Shown here: in pieces, positions 16,180-24,219 of the stretch
Numbering within the stretch: the stretch's first letter is position 1
How the letters are laid out: the number at the start of each line of letters is the position of its first letter
Assembly: GCA_036642795.1 (NCBI GenBank)
Contig: JAVXTH010000010.1
Span: 1 to 45,015, forward strand
Source: JAVXTH01 sp036642795
Lineage (GTDB): Bacteria; Bacillota_I; Bacilli_A; Erysipelotrichales; Erysipelotrichaceae
Length of the DNA: 45,015 bases
Reading direction: 5' to 3'
Notes under the pieces: model-generated
Databases searched by the model: none
Seen by the model: only the letters and a program-made list of their open reading frames with translations
What the model was told of the DNA's origin: nothing
Program-made: the position numbers and the translations under genes

Positions 16180-17019
16180 ATGGCATTAAATAAATTAGCA
16201 ATTAAAGCGAGAATCCGTTCCATTGATTCGACACGCAAGATTACCAAAGCAATGCAACTAGTAGCTGCTAGTAAATTAAAACGGCAAAAAGAAAATATGG
16301 AGAAGAATCGTGAATATGCTTTCTATTTAAAAGAAACAGTTTCGCAAATTCTTTCTTCAATGAAATATTCAAATCATCCTTATTTGATCAAACCTAGCAT
16401 TGATCATCCATTAACCATCGTCTTTACGAGTGATATGGGTTTATGTGGTGGTTATAATGCGAATGTTTATCGTTTACTAATGAGTGAATTTTCAGATCAA
16501 GATGAAATCGTTATGATTGGAAGTCGAGGTCAAGGATGGTCAAAACATCGTGATTTTAATGTTAGTGAATGTATCATTGATATCGATGATGATGGCTATA
16601 ATATTATTTCACAAATTGGAGATCAAGCACTAAATCGCTATATGGCTGGTGAGATTAGTGAGATTAGAATTATCTATACGCATTTTAAAAATGCGGTTAC
16701 TTTTATTCCAGAAATGGTTAAGTTATTACCAGTTGAGGCTGGTGAGGAACAAAGCGTGAGTCGCGAAACAATCTTTGAACCACAAGGTGATAAGATCCTG
16801 GATGATTTAGTACCGATGTATATTCGCTCACTGCTTTATAGTTATTATCTTGAAACAAAAACTAGTGAACAAGCAAGTAGAAGAACCGCAATGGAAACTG
16901 CAACGGATAATGCGAATGAACTAGTGGAAACGCTGGAACTACAGTTTAACCAAGCTCGACAAGCGGCAATTACCCAGGAAATAACGGAAATTGTTGGCGG
17001 AGCTAATGCACTCGAATGA
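16180..17019 (+). CDS. atpG: ATP synthase F1 subunit gamma
   Basis: A 279-residue central rotor shaft. It has the long N-terminal helix with IRSIDSTRKITKAMQLVAASKL, the internal FTSDMGLCGGYNAN and the C-terminal helix RQAAITQEITEIVGGANAL, all diagnostic. It starts three bases after atpA, and its TGA stop overlaps the possible upstream ATG of atpD. Confidence 0.96.
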   Translation: MALNKLAIKARIRSIDSTRKITKAMQLVAASKLKRQKENMEKNREYAFYLKETVSQILSSMKYSNHPYLIKPSIDHPLTIVFTSDMGLCGGYNANVYRLLMSEFSDQDEIVMIGSRGQGWSKHRDFNVSECIIDIDDDGYNIISQIGDQALNRYMAGEISEIRIIYTHFKNAVTFIPEMVKLLPVEAGEEQSVSRETIFEPQGDKILDDLVPMYIRSLLYSYYLETKTSEQASRRTAMETATDNANELVETLELQFNQARQAAITQEITEIVGGANALE

Positions 17020-17033
17020 AAGGAGTGAATGAT

Positions 17034-18437
17034 TTGAGTAAACATACAGGAAAAATCATTCAGGTCATTGGACCTGTCGTCGATATTTTATTTGATGAAG
17101 AATTACCTTCTTTACTAAATGCGATTGAAATTCCTTTAAAGGATGGCAAGAATTTAATTGTTGAAGTTGCTCAGCATATTGGGGATGATCGAGTTCGTTG
17201 TATCTCAATGGGGTCAACGGATGGATTAGTTCGTGGTATGGAAGCAATTGACACTGGTGCTGCTATTAGTGTTCCAGTAGGGAATATTGTATTAGGAAGA
17301 ATGTTTAACGTATTAGGTGATGAAATTGATGGGTTAGCTCCACTTGAGTCAACGACAAAAAGAATGCCAATTCATCGTGAGGCACCAACTTTTGATGAAC
17401 AACAAACATCAACAGAAATACTAGAAACCGGAATTAAAGTTATCGATTTACTTTGTCCTTATTCTAAGGGTGGTAAAATCGGATTATTTGGTGGAGCCGG
17501 AGTTGGTAAAACCGTTTTAATTCAAGAATTGATTCATAATATCGCAAAGGAACATGGTGGTATGTCAGTTGTTACCGGAGTGGGTGAGCGAACTCGTGAA
17601 GGAAACGATATGTACCATGAAATGAAAGATAGTGGTGTCCTAGATAAAACGGTTTTAGTTTATGGACAGATGAATGAATCACCAGGTGCTAGAATGAGAG
17701 TTGGTTTATCAGGTCTTACGATGGCAGAGTATTTCCGTGATGAAGATCACCAAGATGTATTATTATTTATTGATAATATTTTCCGTTTCACACAAGCGGG
17801 TTCAGAGGTTAGTGCACTGCTTGGTAGAATGCCATCGGCCGTTGGATATCAACCAACTTTGGCAACCGAAATGGGACAACTTCAAGAACGAATTACATCA
17901 ACGAAAGATGGTTCCATTACATCGGTTCAAGCAATTTATGTACCAGCCGATGATTTAACGGATCCAGCTCCAGCTACAGCTTTCTCACATCTTGATGCGA
18001 AAACGGTATTGGATCGTGGAATTGCTGCTTTAGGAATCTATCCAGCGGTTGATCCACTTGAATCAAATTCACGCGTTTTAGATCCTTTGGTTGTTGGTGA
18101 TGAGCATTATGCAGTAGCTCGTGGAGTGCAATCTTTACTTCAACGTTATAAAGAACTTCAGGATATTATTGCCATATTAGGTATGGATGAATTGAGTGAA
18201 GATGATAAAATTGTTGTAAACAGAGCTCGTCGAGTTCGTAATTTCTTATCGCAACCATTCAATGTCGCAGAACAATTTACTGGCATGCAAGGTCGTTATG
18301 TACCTAAGGAAGAAACAGTACGTAGTTTTAAAGAATTATTAGATGGAAAATATGATGATTTACCAGAACAAGCATTTATGTTTGCGGGTACGATTGAAGA
18401 TGTTATCGAGAAAGCAAAAACACTTGGTGAAGAATAA
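17034..18437 (+). CDS. atpD: ATP synthase F1 subunit beta
   Basis: A 467-residue catalytic subunit. The P-loop is GGAGVGKT (about 153-160), the catalytic region reads GERTREGNDMYHEM, and the Walker B is DVLLFIDNIFRF. The long frame opens at an ATG at 17016 overlapping the atpG stop, but the ribosome site AAAGGAG lies inside that extension. A TTG at 17034, eight bases after it, gives the family N-terminus (M)SKHTGKIIQVIGPVVDI, so TTG is preferred. Its stop overlaps the atpC start by one base. Confidence 0.95.
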   Translation: MSKHTGKIIQVIGPVVDILFDEELPSLLNAIEIPLKDGKNLIVEVAQHIGDDRVRCISMGSTDGLVRGMEAIDTGAAISVPVGNIVLGRMFNVLGDEIDGLAPLESTTKRMPIHREAPTFDEQQTSTEILETGIKVIDLLCPYSKGGKIGLFGGAGVGKTVLIQELIHNIAKEHGGMSVVTGVGERTREGNDMYHEMKDSGVLDKTVLVYGQMNESPGARMRVGLSGLTMAEYFRDEDHQDVLLFIDNIFRFTQAGSEVSALLGRMPSAVGYQPTLATEMGQLQERITSTKDGSITSVQAIYVPADDLTDPAPATAFSHLDAKTVLDRGIAALGIYPAVDPLESNSRVLDPLVVGDEHYAVARGVQSLLQRYKELQDIIAILGMDELSEDDKIVVNRARRVRNFLSQPFNVAEQFTGMQGRYVPKEETVRSFKELLDGKYDDLPEQAFMFAGTIEDVIEKAKTLGEE

Positions 18438-18829
18438 TGATTAAGATTAAAATCATCACCCCAATCGGTTTATATTTAAGTGAAGAAGTAGAAGCAATTC
18501 ATTTAAAAACGGTGGAAGGTGAACGTACAATCTTGCCGAATCATATGCCAATTGTTGCGATGCTTGCAACAAGTAAGTTATCTTTAAAGAAGAATGGCAA
18601 CTATGAAGATTATGCCATATCCTCAGGGATGCTTCAATTTATGGATAACGAAGCTAGGATCTTAACGGATACAATTGAAGGTAAAGCTGAAATAGATCTT
18701 GCAAGAGCTTTAGAAGCTCGTAAAAGAGCAGAACAAAGACTTGCGAAAATTGATTCAAAAACAAATATTCGTCGTGCTGAAATCGCATTAGATAAAGCAA
18801 TCAATCGAATTAGAGTATCGAATCATTAA
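18437..18829 (+). CDS. atpC: ATP synthase F1 subunit epsilon
   Basis: A 130-residue rotor subunit: an N-terminal beta sandwich (IKIITPIGLYLSEEVEAI, then ERTILPNHMPIVAML) and a C-terminal helical hairpin (ARALEARKRAEQRLA) that in related enzymes inhibits ATP hydrolysis. It starts on the last base of the atpD stop and ends the operon. Confidence 0.94.
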   Translation: MIKIKIITPIGLYLSEEVEAIHLKTVEGERTILPNHMPIVAMLATSKLSLKKNGNYEDYAISSGMLQFMDNEARILTDTIEGKAEIDLARALEARKRAEQRLAKIDSKTNIRRAEIALDKAINRIRVSNH

Positions 18830-18834
18830 ATCAT

Positions 18835-18872
18835 AGGAGTAATAATTGAATAAATTATTACTCCTATTTTTG
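18835..18872 (+). terminator. Terminator of the ATP synthase operon
   Basis: AGGAGTAATAATT (18835-18847) and AATTATTACTCCT (18853-18865) form a perfect 13-base stem with a 5-base loop, followed by ATTTTT. Confidence 0.92.
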
Positions 18873-18929
18873 TAATAAGTGATTAATTATAGTTTAATAA
18901 CTTAAAAAGAATAACAAACGGATTGAATA

Positions 18930-18938
18930 TGGTATAAT
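18930..18938 (+). promoter_or_regulatory. Extended -10 promoter for the coiled-coil membrane protein
   Basis: TGGTATAAT matches TGnTATAAT. No good -35 is visible. The untranslated leader would be over 100 bases and AT-rich; I see no riboswitch in it. Confidence 0.5.
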
Positions 18939-19059
18939 AAAGAAAGAAAAATAGAATATGGAATATAATGTGAAAAAGGCTTAATCTTATATAAACTATT
19001 CTCATTTTTACTTTCCTATGATATATTATATAGGCTATCTTATGAATGGAGGCAGGATG

Positions 19060-20046
19060 ATGCAAAAGAATAACGATGAAAAAGAAATTTATTCATCTGA
19101 GGATGAAGACTTATTAAATATGATTCGCGAGTATGAACAAGATGAAAAGAAAGAACAAGAAGAATATGTAGATTATGGAGCGAAGAAACCGAATGATTTA
19201 AGTTCGGCATTTGATACATACGAAACTCAAAATACGAATAATTACGAAGACACAGTGAATGAATCAGCATTAAAGGCTACGAGTGGAAACACACGAGGCT
19301 ATGATGATGATAAAACATTGACAATTTTGAAATCAAATCGCTCACAACCAGTTGTTGAAAAAGAAGAAGAACCAGTTCATGATTTTGTGGAAGAAGAACC
19401 AATTCAACCACGTAAAAATGGTAAGAATAAAAAAGATAAGAAAAAAGGTAAGATGAGCGAAGACAAAGTAAACAAAATTATAACCGGTGTTATTATTGGT
19501 ATTGTTGTTGTTATCTTTATAGGCGTAGGTGTATTCCTTTGGGATATGTTTGGCCCTAAAGGTAGTGATGAGCCAGTGAAGGATGACCCACAAGTAGAAA
19601 CACCAATCAAGAAACCTTCCAAACCTAATAAAAAGCCAACAAAACCGACAGTTGAAGAACCAACAAAACCTGATTATACTGCACAAATAAATGCACTTAA
19701 ACAAAAAATCGCAACCGAACAAGGTAAGATAAGAGAAGTTGAACCTGAGATAGGTAAGGCTACGAAAGCGCGTGATGATGCGAAGGCTCTTGTTGATAAT
19801 AAACAAGGTGAAATTAATTATCTAACGATTGAAATAGATAAATTAGATCCAAATGTGGAAGCCGATAAACCGGCATATGAAGAAAAGAATAATGAAAAAA
19901 ATAAAAAGATGAAAGAAAAAGAAGGACTTGTTGAAGCTCTTAATGCTGCACAAGGTGTTTTAGATGCACAAAACGCAATTAAGACGAACAGTGAACAAGC
20001 AATTGCTGGATTCCAAGCACAGATTGATGGGTATCCAAAAAACTAG
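19060..20046 (+). CDS. Membrane-anchored coiled-coil protein of unknown function
   Basis: About 328 residues; no family recognised. Layout: an acidic, Asn/Glu-rich cytoplasmic N-terminus (about 1-130) ending in a Lys-rich stretch (KNGKNKKDKKKGKMSEDK), one membrane helix (about 139-160, ITGVIIGIVVVIFIGVGVFL), a Pro/Lys/Thr-rich extracellular linker (KPSKPNKKPTKPTVEEPTKP), then a charged coiled coil to the C-terminus. The topology resembles single-pass envelope or division-linked proteins, but nothing proves this. The frame is open from 19018, but GGAGG at 19048-19052 points to the ATG at 19060 (or 19057). It stands alone between terminators. The tail ends in a helix-breaking GYPKN. Confidence 0.75.
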   Translation: MQKNNDEKEIYSSEDEDLLNMIREYEQDEKKEQEEYVDYGAKKPNDLSSAFDTYETQNTNNYEDTVNESALKATSGNTRGYDDDKTLTILKSNRSQPVVEKEEEPVHDFVEEEPIQPRKNGKNKKDKKKGKMSEDKVNKIITGVIIGIVVVIFIGVGVFLWDMFGPKGSDEPVKDDPQVETPIKKPSKPNKKPTKPTVEEPTKPDYTAQINALKQKIATEQGKIREVEPEIGKATKARDDAKALVDNKQGEINYLTIEIDKLDPNVEADKPAYEEKNNEKNKKMKEKEGLVEALNAAQGVLDAQNAIKTNSEQAIAGFQAQIDGYPKN

Positions 20047-20054
20047 TTAATTAA

Positions 20055-20080
20055 GATGTAGGAAAACCCTACATCTTTTT
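20055..20080 (+). terminator. Terminator after the coiled-coil gene
   Basis: GATGTAGG / CCTACATC with loop AAAAC, then TTTTT. Confidence 0.9.
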
Positions 20081-20127
20081 ATATATCCATAAATATTTAC
20101 ATATGATATAATCTAAGCATTAAGGAG

Positions 20128-21333
20128 TTGATTATTATCAATAAATTTTTAGAATGTTTGAAAGATAAAATGCGAAGCTATTCAGTTGATGAAAAAATAA
20201 TAATTGGTGTTGGTGCAAGTATTTTTATGCCTTATTATATTACAGCAATCGCAATCATTGGGGCTTTGGGTTATGTCACGTACACAAAAAGATGGATGCT
20301 TATTATAAATCGAGTTCCTCGTTCTAAGTTTATGTTAGCTTTTTGTGCTCTTATTACAGCGGTTTCGCTTTTTTATGCAAACTGGTTAGGGGTAGCTTGT
20401 AGCATTGGAATTACATTAATTGTATTATTTGTATTCTATTACCGGGTTTATGTCACAAAATCAGCCTTTGAGATGTTTATTGATGTAGCCATCTTATTAT
20501 CAGTTTTATGTTGCATCTATGCATTATTTGAATATGTTTATCGAATTACCGTTCAATTAGGGTGGGACTTAGGAAGCTTGAAAATTCCAAGTAAACGCCA
20601 ATATCGAATTCGGGTTGGTTTCTTTAATTCAAATTACTTTGCGATGATTGTTGAGTTTGGTATTCTATTATGTATCTATCGACTACGTAAATTAAAAGAC
20701 CTAAAGAAAATGGCTTTTTACCTAGGCGCTATTCTACTACATTTCGTGATTTTATACTTAAGTGGATGTCGTACCGCTTGGCCTGCAGTCGTAGCTGGAA
20801 TTGGTATTATGTTGATTCTTAATAAAAACAAAATCTTTATTGCTTTATTTGGTGTCGGTGTAGTTGGAGCTGGAGGCTTATTAATCTTAAAACCAACTTT
20901 AATTCCTCGTCTTACCTTTCTTCAAAGAAATATCGCAGTTCGAATGAAAATATGGAATGCTGCCATTATCGGTATTAAAGAACATTTCTTATTAGGACAA
21001 GGACCATTAACTTATTTCCTTAAATGGAAAGAGTACAAAGGACACAATACGCAACATGCACACAGTGTTTATTTAGATCCACTTATGAGCTTTGGAATCG
21101 TTGGTGTGGCAATTGCTGCTGTTTATATTGGTAGTAATCTAAAAGAGGTATGGAATCTATATCGTAAGCATTTAGATCAACCATTAGCTGCTTTAGTAGC
21201 TGGATTTATTGTTGTTATCTTGGTTCATGGATTCTTAGATTATACAATATTCTGGATTCAAACCGGCTTATTGTTCTTTATGGTATTATCAGCAAGTTCA
21301 ATTTATCGTAAAGAAACACATCTAGAAAAATAA
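20128..21333 (+). CDS. O-antigen ligase / Wzy-type polysaccharide polymerase family protein
   Basis: About 400 residues with ten or more predicted membrane helices. The Wzy_C/O-antigen-ligase region shows a conserved loop before a helix (RVGFFNSNYFAMIVEFG), LSGCRTAWPA and the large periplasm-side loop GIKEHFLLGQGPLTYF followed by THAHSVYLDPL-like residues (NTQHAHSVYLDPL). Such proteins polymerise or ligate lipid-linked glycans; in Gram-positives they are linked to capsule, teichoic acid or cell-wall glycans. No other glycan genes flank it, so the substrate is unknown. The start is unclear: the TTG at 20128 lies directly against AAGGAG (20122-20127), and the well-spaced in-frame codons are ATT (20134) or ATC (20137). 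The next TTG is at 20158 and the first ATG at 20170. Confidence 0.8.
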   Translation: MIIINKFLECLKDKMRSYSVDEKIIIGVGASIFMPYYITAIAIIGALGYVTYTKRWMLIINRVPRSKFMLAFCALITAVSLFYANWLGVACSIGITLIVLFVFYYRVYVTKSAFEMFIDVAILLSVLCCIYALFEYVYRITVQLGWDLGSLKIPSKRQYRIRVGFFNSNYFAMIVEFGILLCIYRLRKLKDLKKMAFYLGAILLHFVILYLSGCRTAWPAVVAGIGIMLILNKNKIFIALFGVGVVGAGGLLILKPTLIPRLTFLQRNIAVRMKIWNAAIIGIKEHFLLGQGPLTYFLKWKEYKGHNTQHAHSVYLDPLMSFGIVGVAIAAVYIGSNLKEVWNLYRKHLDQPLAALVAGFIVVILVHGFLDYTIFWIQTGLLFFMVLSASSIYRKETHLEK

Positions 21334-21349
21334 AGGGTTCATAATATAT

Positions 21350-21380
21350 ACTACTTACCTTGTTGTAAGTAGTTTTTTTA
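21350..21380 (+). terminator. Terminator after the ligase gene
   Basis: ACTACTTAC / GTAAGTAGT, 6-base loop, followed by seven T. Confidence 0.9.
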
Positions 21381-21453
21381 TGTTTAAAGAAAGCATATTT
21401 GGTGAAGATAATACTAGATCTTTTGTGATAATGTGTGAAATTATAAAAAACTC

Positions 21454-21481
21454 TTGCATTGTTTTTGATGCTGAGTATAAT
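21454..21481 (+). promoter_or_regulatory. Sigma-A promoter of the marR-ABC operon
   Basis: TTGCAT (21454-21459), 16-base spacer, TATAAT (21476-21481). Confidence 0.75.
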
Positions 21482-21489
21482 ACTTAATG

Positions 21490-21515
21490 TAGTTAATTGT
21501 TAAGTAACTTAACTA
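21490..21515 (+). promoter_or_regulatory. Palindromic operator, probably bound by the MarR protein
   Basis: Nested dyads lie immediately downstream of the -10: TAGTTAA (21490-21496) with TTAACTA (21509-21515), and GTTAAG-TAA-CTTAAC (21499-21513). Size and placement over the transcription start suit a MarR dimer site giving autorepression. The assignment to this regulator is inference. Confidence 0.65.
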
Positions 21516-21536
21516 TTACGCTAGGAGGGTATTACA

Positions 21537-21977
21537 GTGGAAGATTATGAAAAGGTAAGACGCTTTTTTCATCTAACTTATATATTTAAAAATCAGTTTA
21601 GTGAAAAGGGTGAAAAGCATGATGATTTATCACCAAGAGATTGTATGATGCTTCGTACAATTATTAAATTAGGTAAAGAAGAGCCGGTTAAAATGAGCAG
21701 AATCAGCGATCATTTTCATATTTCTCCAGCAGCAATTTCCCAAGTAGCACGGAAATTCGAAATGAAAGGTTGGATTGAAAGAATCGTATTAGATAGTGAT
21801 CGTCGCAGTGTTTATATTCAAGTAACACCTCAAGCTTGTAAGATGTTACAAGTGAAAGAGAAACAAATAGCCGAAAGACTTGAAGAGTTCTTATCTTATT
21901 TAGGTGAGGAAGATAGCAGTGCCTTAATAAGAATTATGGAGAAAGCAATTGAATTTGGGAAAACTATAAAAGAATAA
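21537..21977 (+). CDS. MarR family transcriptional regulator
   Basis: A 146-residue winged-helix regulator: N-terminal dimerisation helix, then the recognition region VKMSRISDHFHISPAAISQVARKFEMKGWI and the wing RIVLDSDRRSVYIQVT (the DxRR motif is typical). MarR proteins repress efflux or stress genes and release DNA on ligand binding or oxidation. The start is GTG, supported by TAGGAGGGTATTACA. It lies directly before two ABC half-transporters in one operon and behind a palindromic operator, so it probably controls its own operon. Confidence 0.92.
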   Translation: MEDYEKVRRFFHLTYIFKNQFSEKGEKHDDLSPRDCMMLRTIIKLGKEEPVKMSRISDHFHISPAAISQVARKFEMKGWIERIVLDSDRRSVYIQVTPQACKMLQVKEKQIAERLEEFLSYLGEEDSSALIRIMEKAIEFGKTIKE

Positions 21978-21996
21978 ATTGAAAGGAGAGTCATTA

Positions 21997-24219
21997 ATGC
22001 TTAAAATAAGAAAATATTTAAAGCCATTTATTATTTCAATTATCACAATTGTAGCTTTGTTATTTCTACAAGCAAATTGTGAATTAGCTTTACCAGATTA
22101 TATGTCGAATATAGTTAATGTCGGAATTCAATCTGGTGGTATTGAAAATGGTGTACCAAACGTTATAAGAGAAAAAGAATATAATAAATTATCAATCTTT
22201 ATGGAAGAAGACGAAAAATCATTGTTTACGGCTAATTATAATTTAGTAAAAACAAGTGAGGCAAGTAAAGGTGAAATAAAAGATTATCCGGTTTTAAAGA
22301 AAGAAAATGTTTATGTTATAAAAGATATCAAAGAAAAAACAAATAAAGCATTAGAAAAGGCATTGAGTAAACCAGAAATGCTAGTTCAAGGTGTAAATCA
22401 ACAAAGTAAAGATCCAAATAGTGAAATGATGAAAAAATTACCACCGCATATGGATCCTTTTATGGCATTGAGTTATATGCCAAAGGAACAAATTAACAAT
22501 TTGAAAGATTCGTTAGATAAACAAATTGATAATATGGGCAGTAGTGCAACAAAAACTACCAATGCTCAATATGTAAGAAGTGAATATAAAGAAATTGGTA
22601 TTGATACAGAAGCAATTCAATATGGTTACCTCTTTAATAAAGGTGGCTTTATGTTACTAATTGCCTTATTATCAACCGCTGCAGCTATTTCAGTAGGTTT
22701 TCTAGCAGCTCGTGTTGCTGCTGGAGTTGCTAAGAATATGCGAAATGATGTATTTGATAAAGTCGAACATTTCTCAAGTGCAGAATTTAATAAGTTTTCT
22801 ACTTCAACACTAATCACAAGAACAACCAACGATGTTCAACAAATTCAAATGGTCCTAGTAATGGTGCTTAGAATTGTTATATATGCGCCTATTATGGGAG
22901 TTGGAGCTGTGATTAAAGTCATTAATTCAAATGCTAGTATGACATGGATTATTGCTTTAGTTGTTGTTTTAATTATAAGTGTGATGATGGTTGCCTTTAG
23001 TGTAGTTATGCCTAAATTTAAAACAATTCAAAAATTAACCGATAAATTAAATGCCGTGCTTCGTGAATTCTTAGATGGCTTACCAGTTATAAGAGCATTT
23101 AACACACAAAAACATGAAGAAAAGAAATTCGATAAAGCAAATTTAGATATTACAAAAGTTAATTTATTCGTTAATCGAGTTATGTCATGTTTAATGCCAG
23201 TTATGATGTTAATTCTTAACTCAGTTTCGATTTTAATTGTATGGGTAGGAGCTCATCAAATGGATGCAGGTAATCTTGCGATTGGTGATATGATGGCATT
23301 TATTCAATATTCAATGCAAATCATTATGTCATTCTTAATGATTACTATGATATCAATTATGATACCTCGAGCATCGGTTGCTGCTACGCGGGTTATGGAA
23401 GTATTAGATACAGATCCATCGATTGTTGATCCGAAAAAATCAAAAGCATTTGATAAAACAAAACGCGGTTTTGTGGAATTTAAAAATGTAAGTTTCGTAT
23501 ATCCTGGTGCAGAAGCAAATGTATTAGATAATATTAGCTTTACCGCTAGACCGGGAGAAACAACTGCCTTTATTGGTAGTACCGGTAGTGGTAAATCAAC
23601 CATTATTAATTTAGTGCCACGTTTCTTTGATGTAAGTGAAGGATCAATTGAAATTGATGGTGTTGATATTCGTGAAGTAACGCAACATGATTTACGTGAA
23701 AAGATTGGTTATGTTCCTCAAAAAGGAACGCTGTTTTCAGGGACCATTGAATCAAATCTTCGTTATGCAAAACAAGATGCAAGTATTGAAGAATTAAACC
23801 TTGCAACTTCAATTGCTCAAGCGGATGAATTCATTAATGAAAAACCAGAAGGCTTACAAACCCCAATTGCTCAAGGAGGAACGAATGTATCCGGAGGTCA
23901 AAAACAGCGATTATCAATCGCAAGAGCATTAGCAAAACAACCGGAAATCTATATTTTTGATGATACGTTCTCGGCCCTTGATTTTAAAACCGATGCGAAA
24001 TTACGGAAAGCATTAAATGAACTATGTGAAAAGACAAAGAGTACCGTATTATTAGTTGCACAACGTATTTCATCGATTATGCATGCACAACGAATTGTTG
24101 TTCTTGATAATGGAAAAGTCGTAGGAATTGGTACACATGATGAATTAATGGAAAGCTGTCAAGTTTACCAAGAAATAGCATATTCACAATTATCGAAGGA
24201 GGAACTTACAAATGAGTAA
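21997..24219 (+). CDS. ABC exporter half-transporter, degenerate-site subunit
   Basis: A 740-residue fusion of membrane and ATPase domains. TM1 (about 8-28) is followed by an unusually long extracytoplasmic insert of about 170 residues (30-200, charged, Met/Lys/Asn-rich) before TM2; the remaining helices end near 460. In the ATPase domain the Walker A is GSTGSGKST (527-535), the signature NVSGGQKQRLS and the Walker B IYIFDDTFSALD. The residue at the catalytic Glu position is Asp656, as in the non-canonical subunit of TM287/288-like heterodimers. The ATG at 21997 is chosen over a TTG at 21979, because AAAGGAG lies in that extension. It overlaps the partner gene by 8 bases. Confidence 0.92.
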   Translation: MLKIRKYLKPFIISIITIVALLFLQANCELALPDYMSNIVNVGIQSGGIENGVPNVIREKEYNKLSIFMEEDEKSLFTANYNLVKTSEASKGEIKDYPVLKKENVYVIKDIKEKTNKALEKALSKPEMLVQGVNQQSKDPNSEMMKKLPPHMDPFMALSYMPKEQINNLKDSLDKQIDNMGSSATKTTNAQYVRSEYKEIGIDTEAIQYGYLFNKGGFMLLIALLSTAAAISVGFLAARVAAGVAKNMRNDVFDKVEHFSSAEFNKFSTSTLITRTTNDVQQIQMVLVMVLRIVIYAPIMGVGAVIKVINSNASMTWIIALVVVLIISVMMVAFSVVMPKFKTIQKLTDKLNAVLREFLDGLPVIRAFNTQKHEEKKFDKANLDITKVNLFVNRVMSCLMPVMMLILNSVSILIVWVGAHQMDAGNLAIGDMMAFIQYSMQIIMSFLMITMISIMIPRASVAATRVMEVLDTDPSIVDPKKSKAFDKTKRGFVEFKNVSFVYPGAEANVLDNISFTARPGETTAFIGSTGSGKSTIINLVPRFFDVSEGSIEIDGVDIREVTQHDLREKIGYVPQKGTLFSGTIESNLRYAKQDASIEELNLATSIAQADEFINEKPEGLQTPIAQGGTNVSGGQKQRLSIARALAKQPEIYIFDDTFSALDFKTDAKLRKALNELCEKTKSTVLLVAQRISSIMHAQRIVVLDNGKVVGIGTHDELMESCQVYQEIAYSQLSKEELTNE

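Noticed and set aside
19342..19806. Minus-strand open frame of 154 residues, Phe/Tyr/Trp-rich
   Set aside because: It mirrors the Lys/Glu-rich coding strand of the coiled-coil gene; no ribosome site or promoter on that strand.
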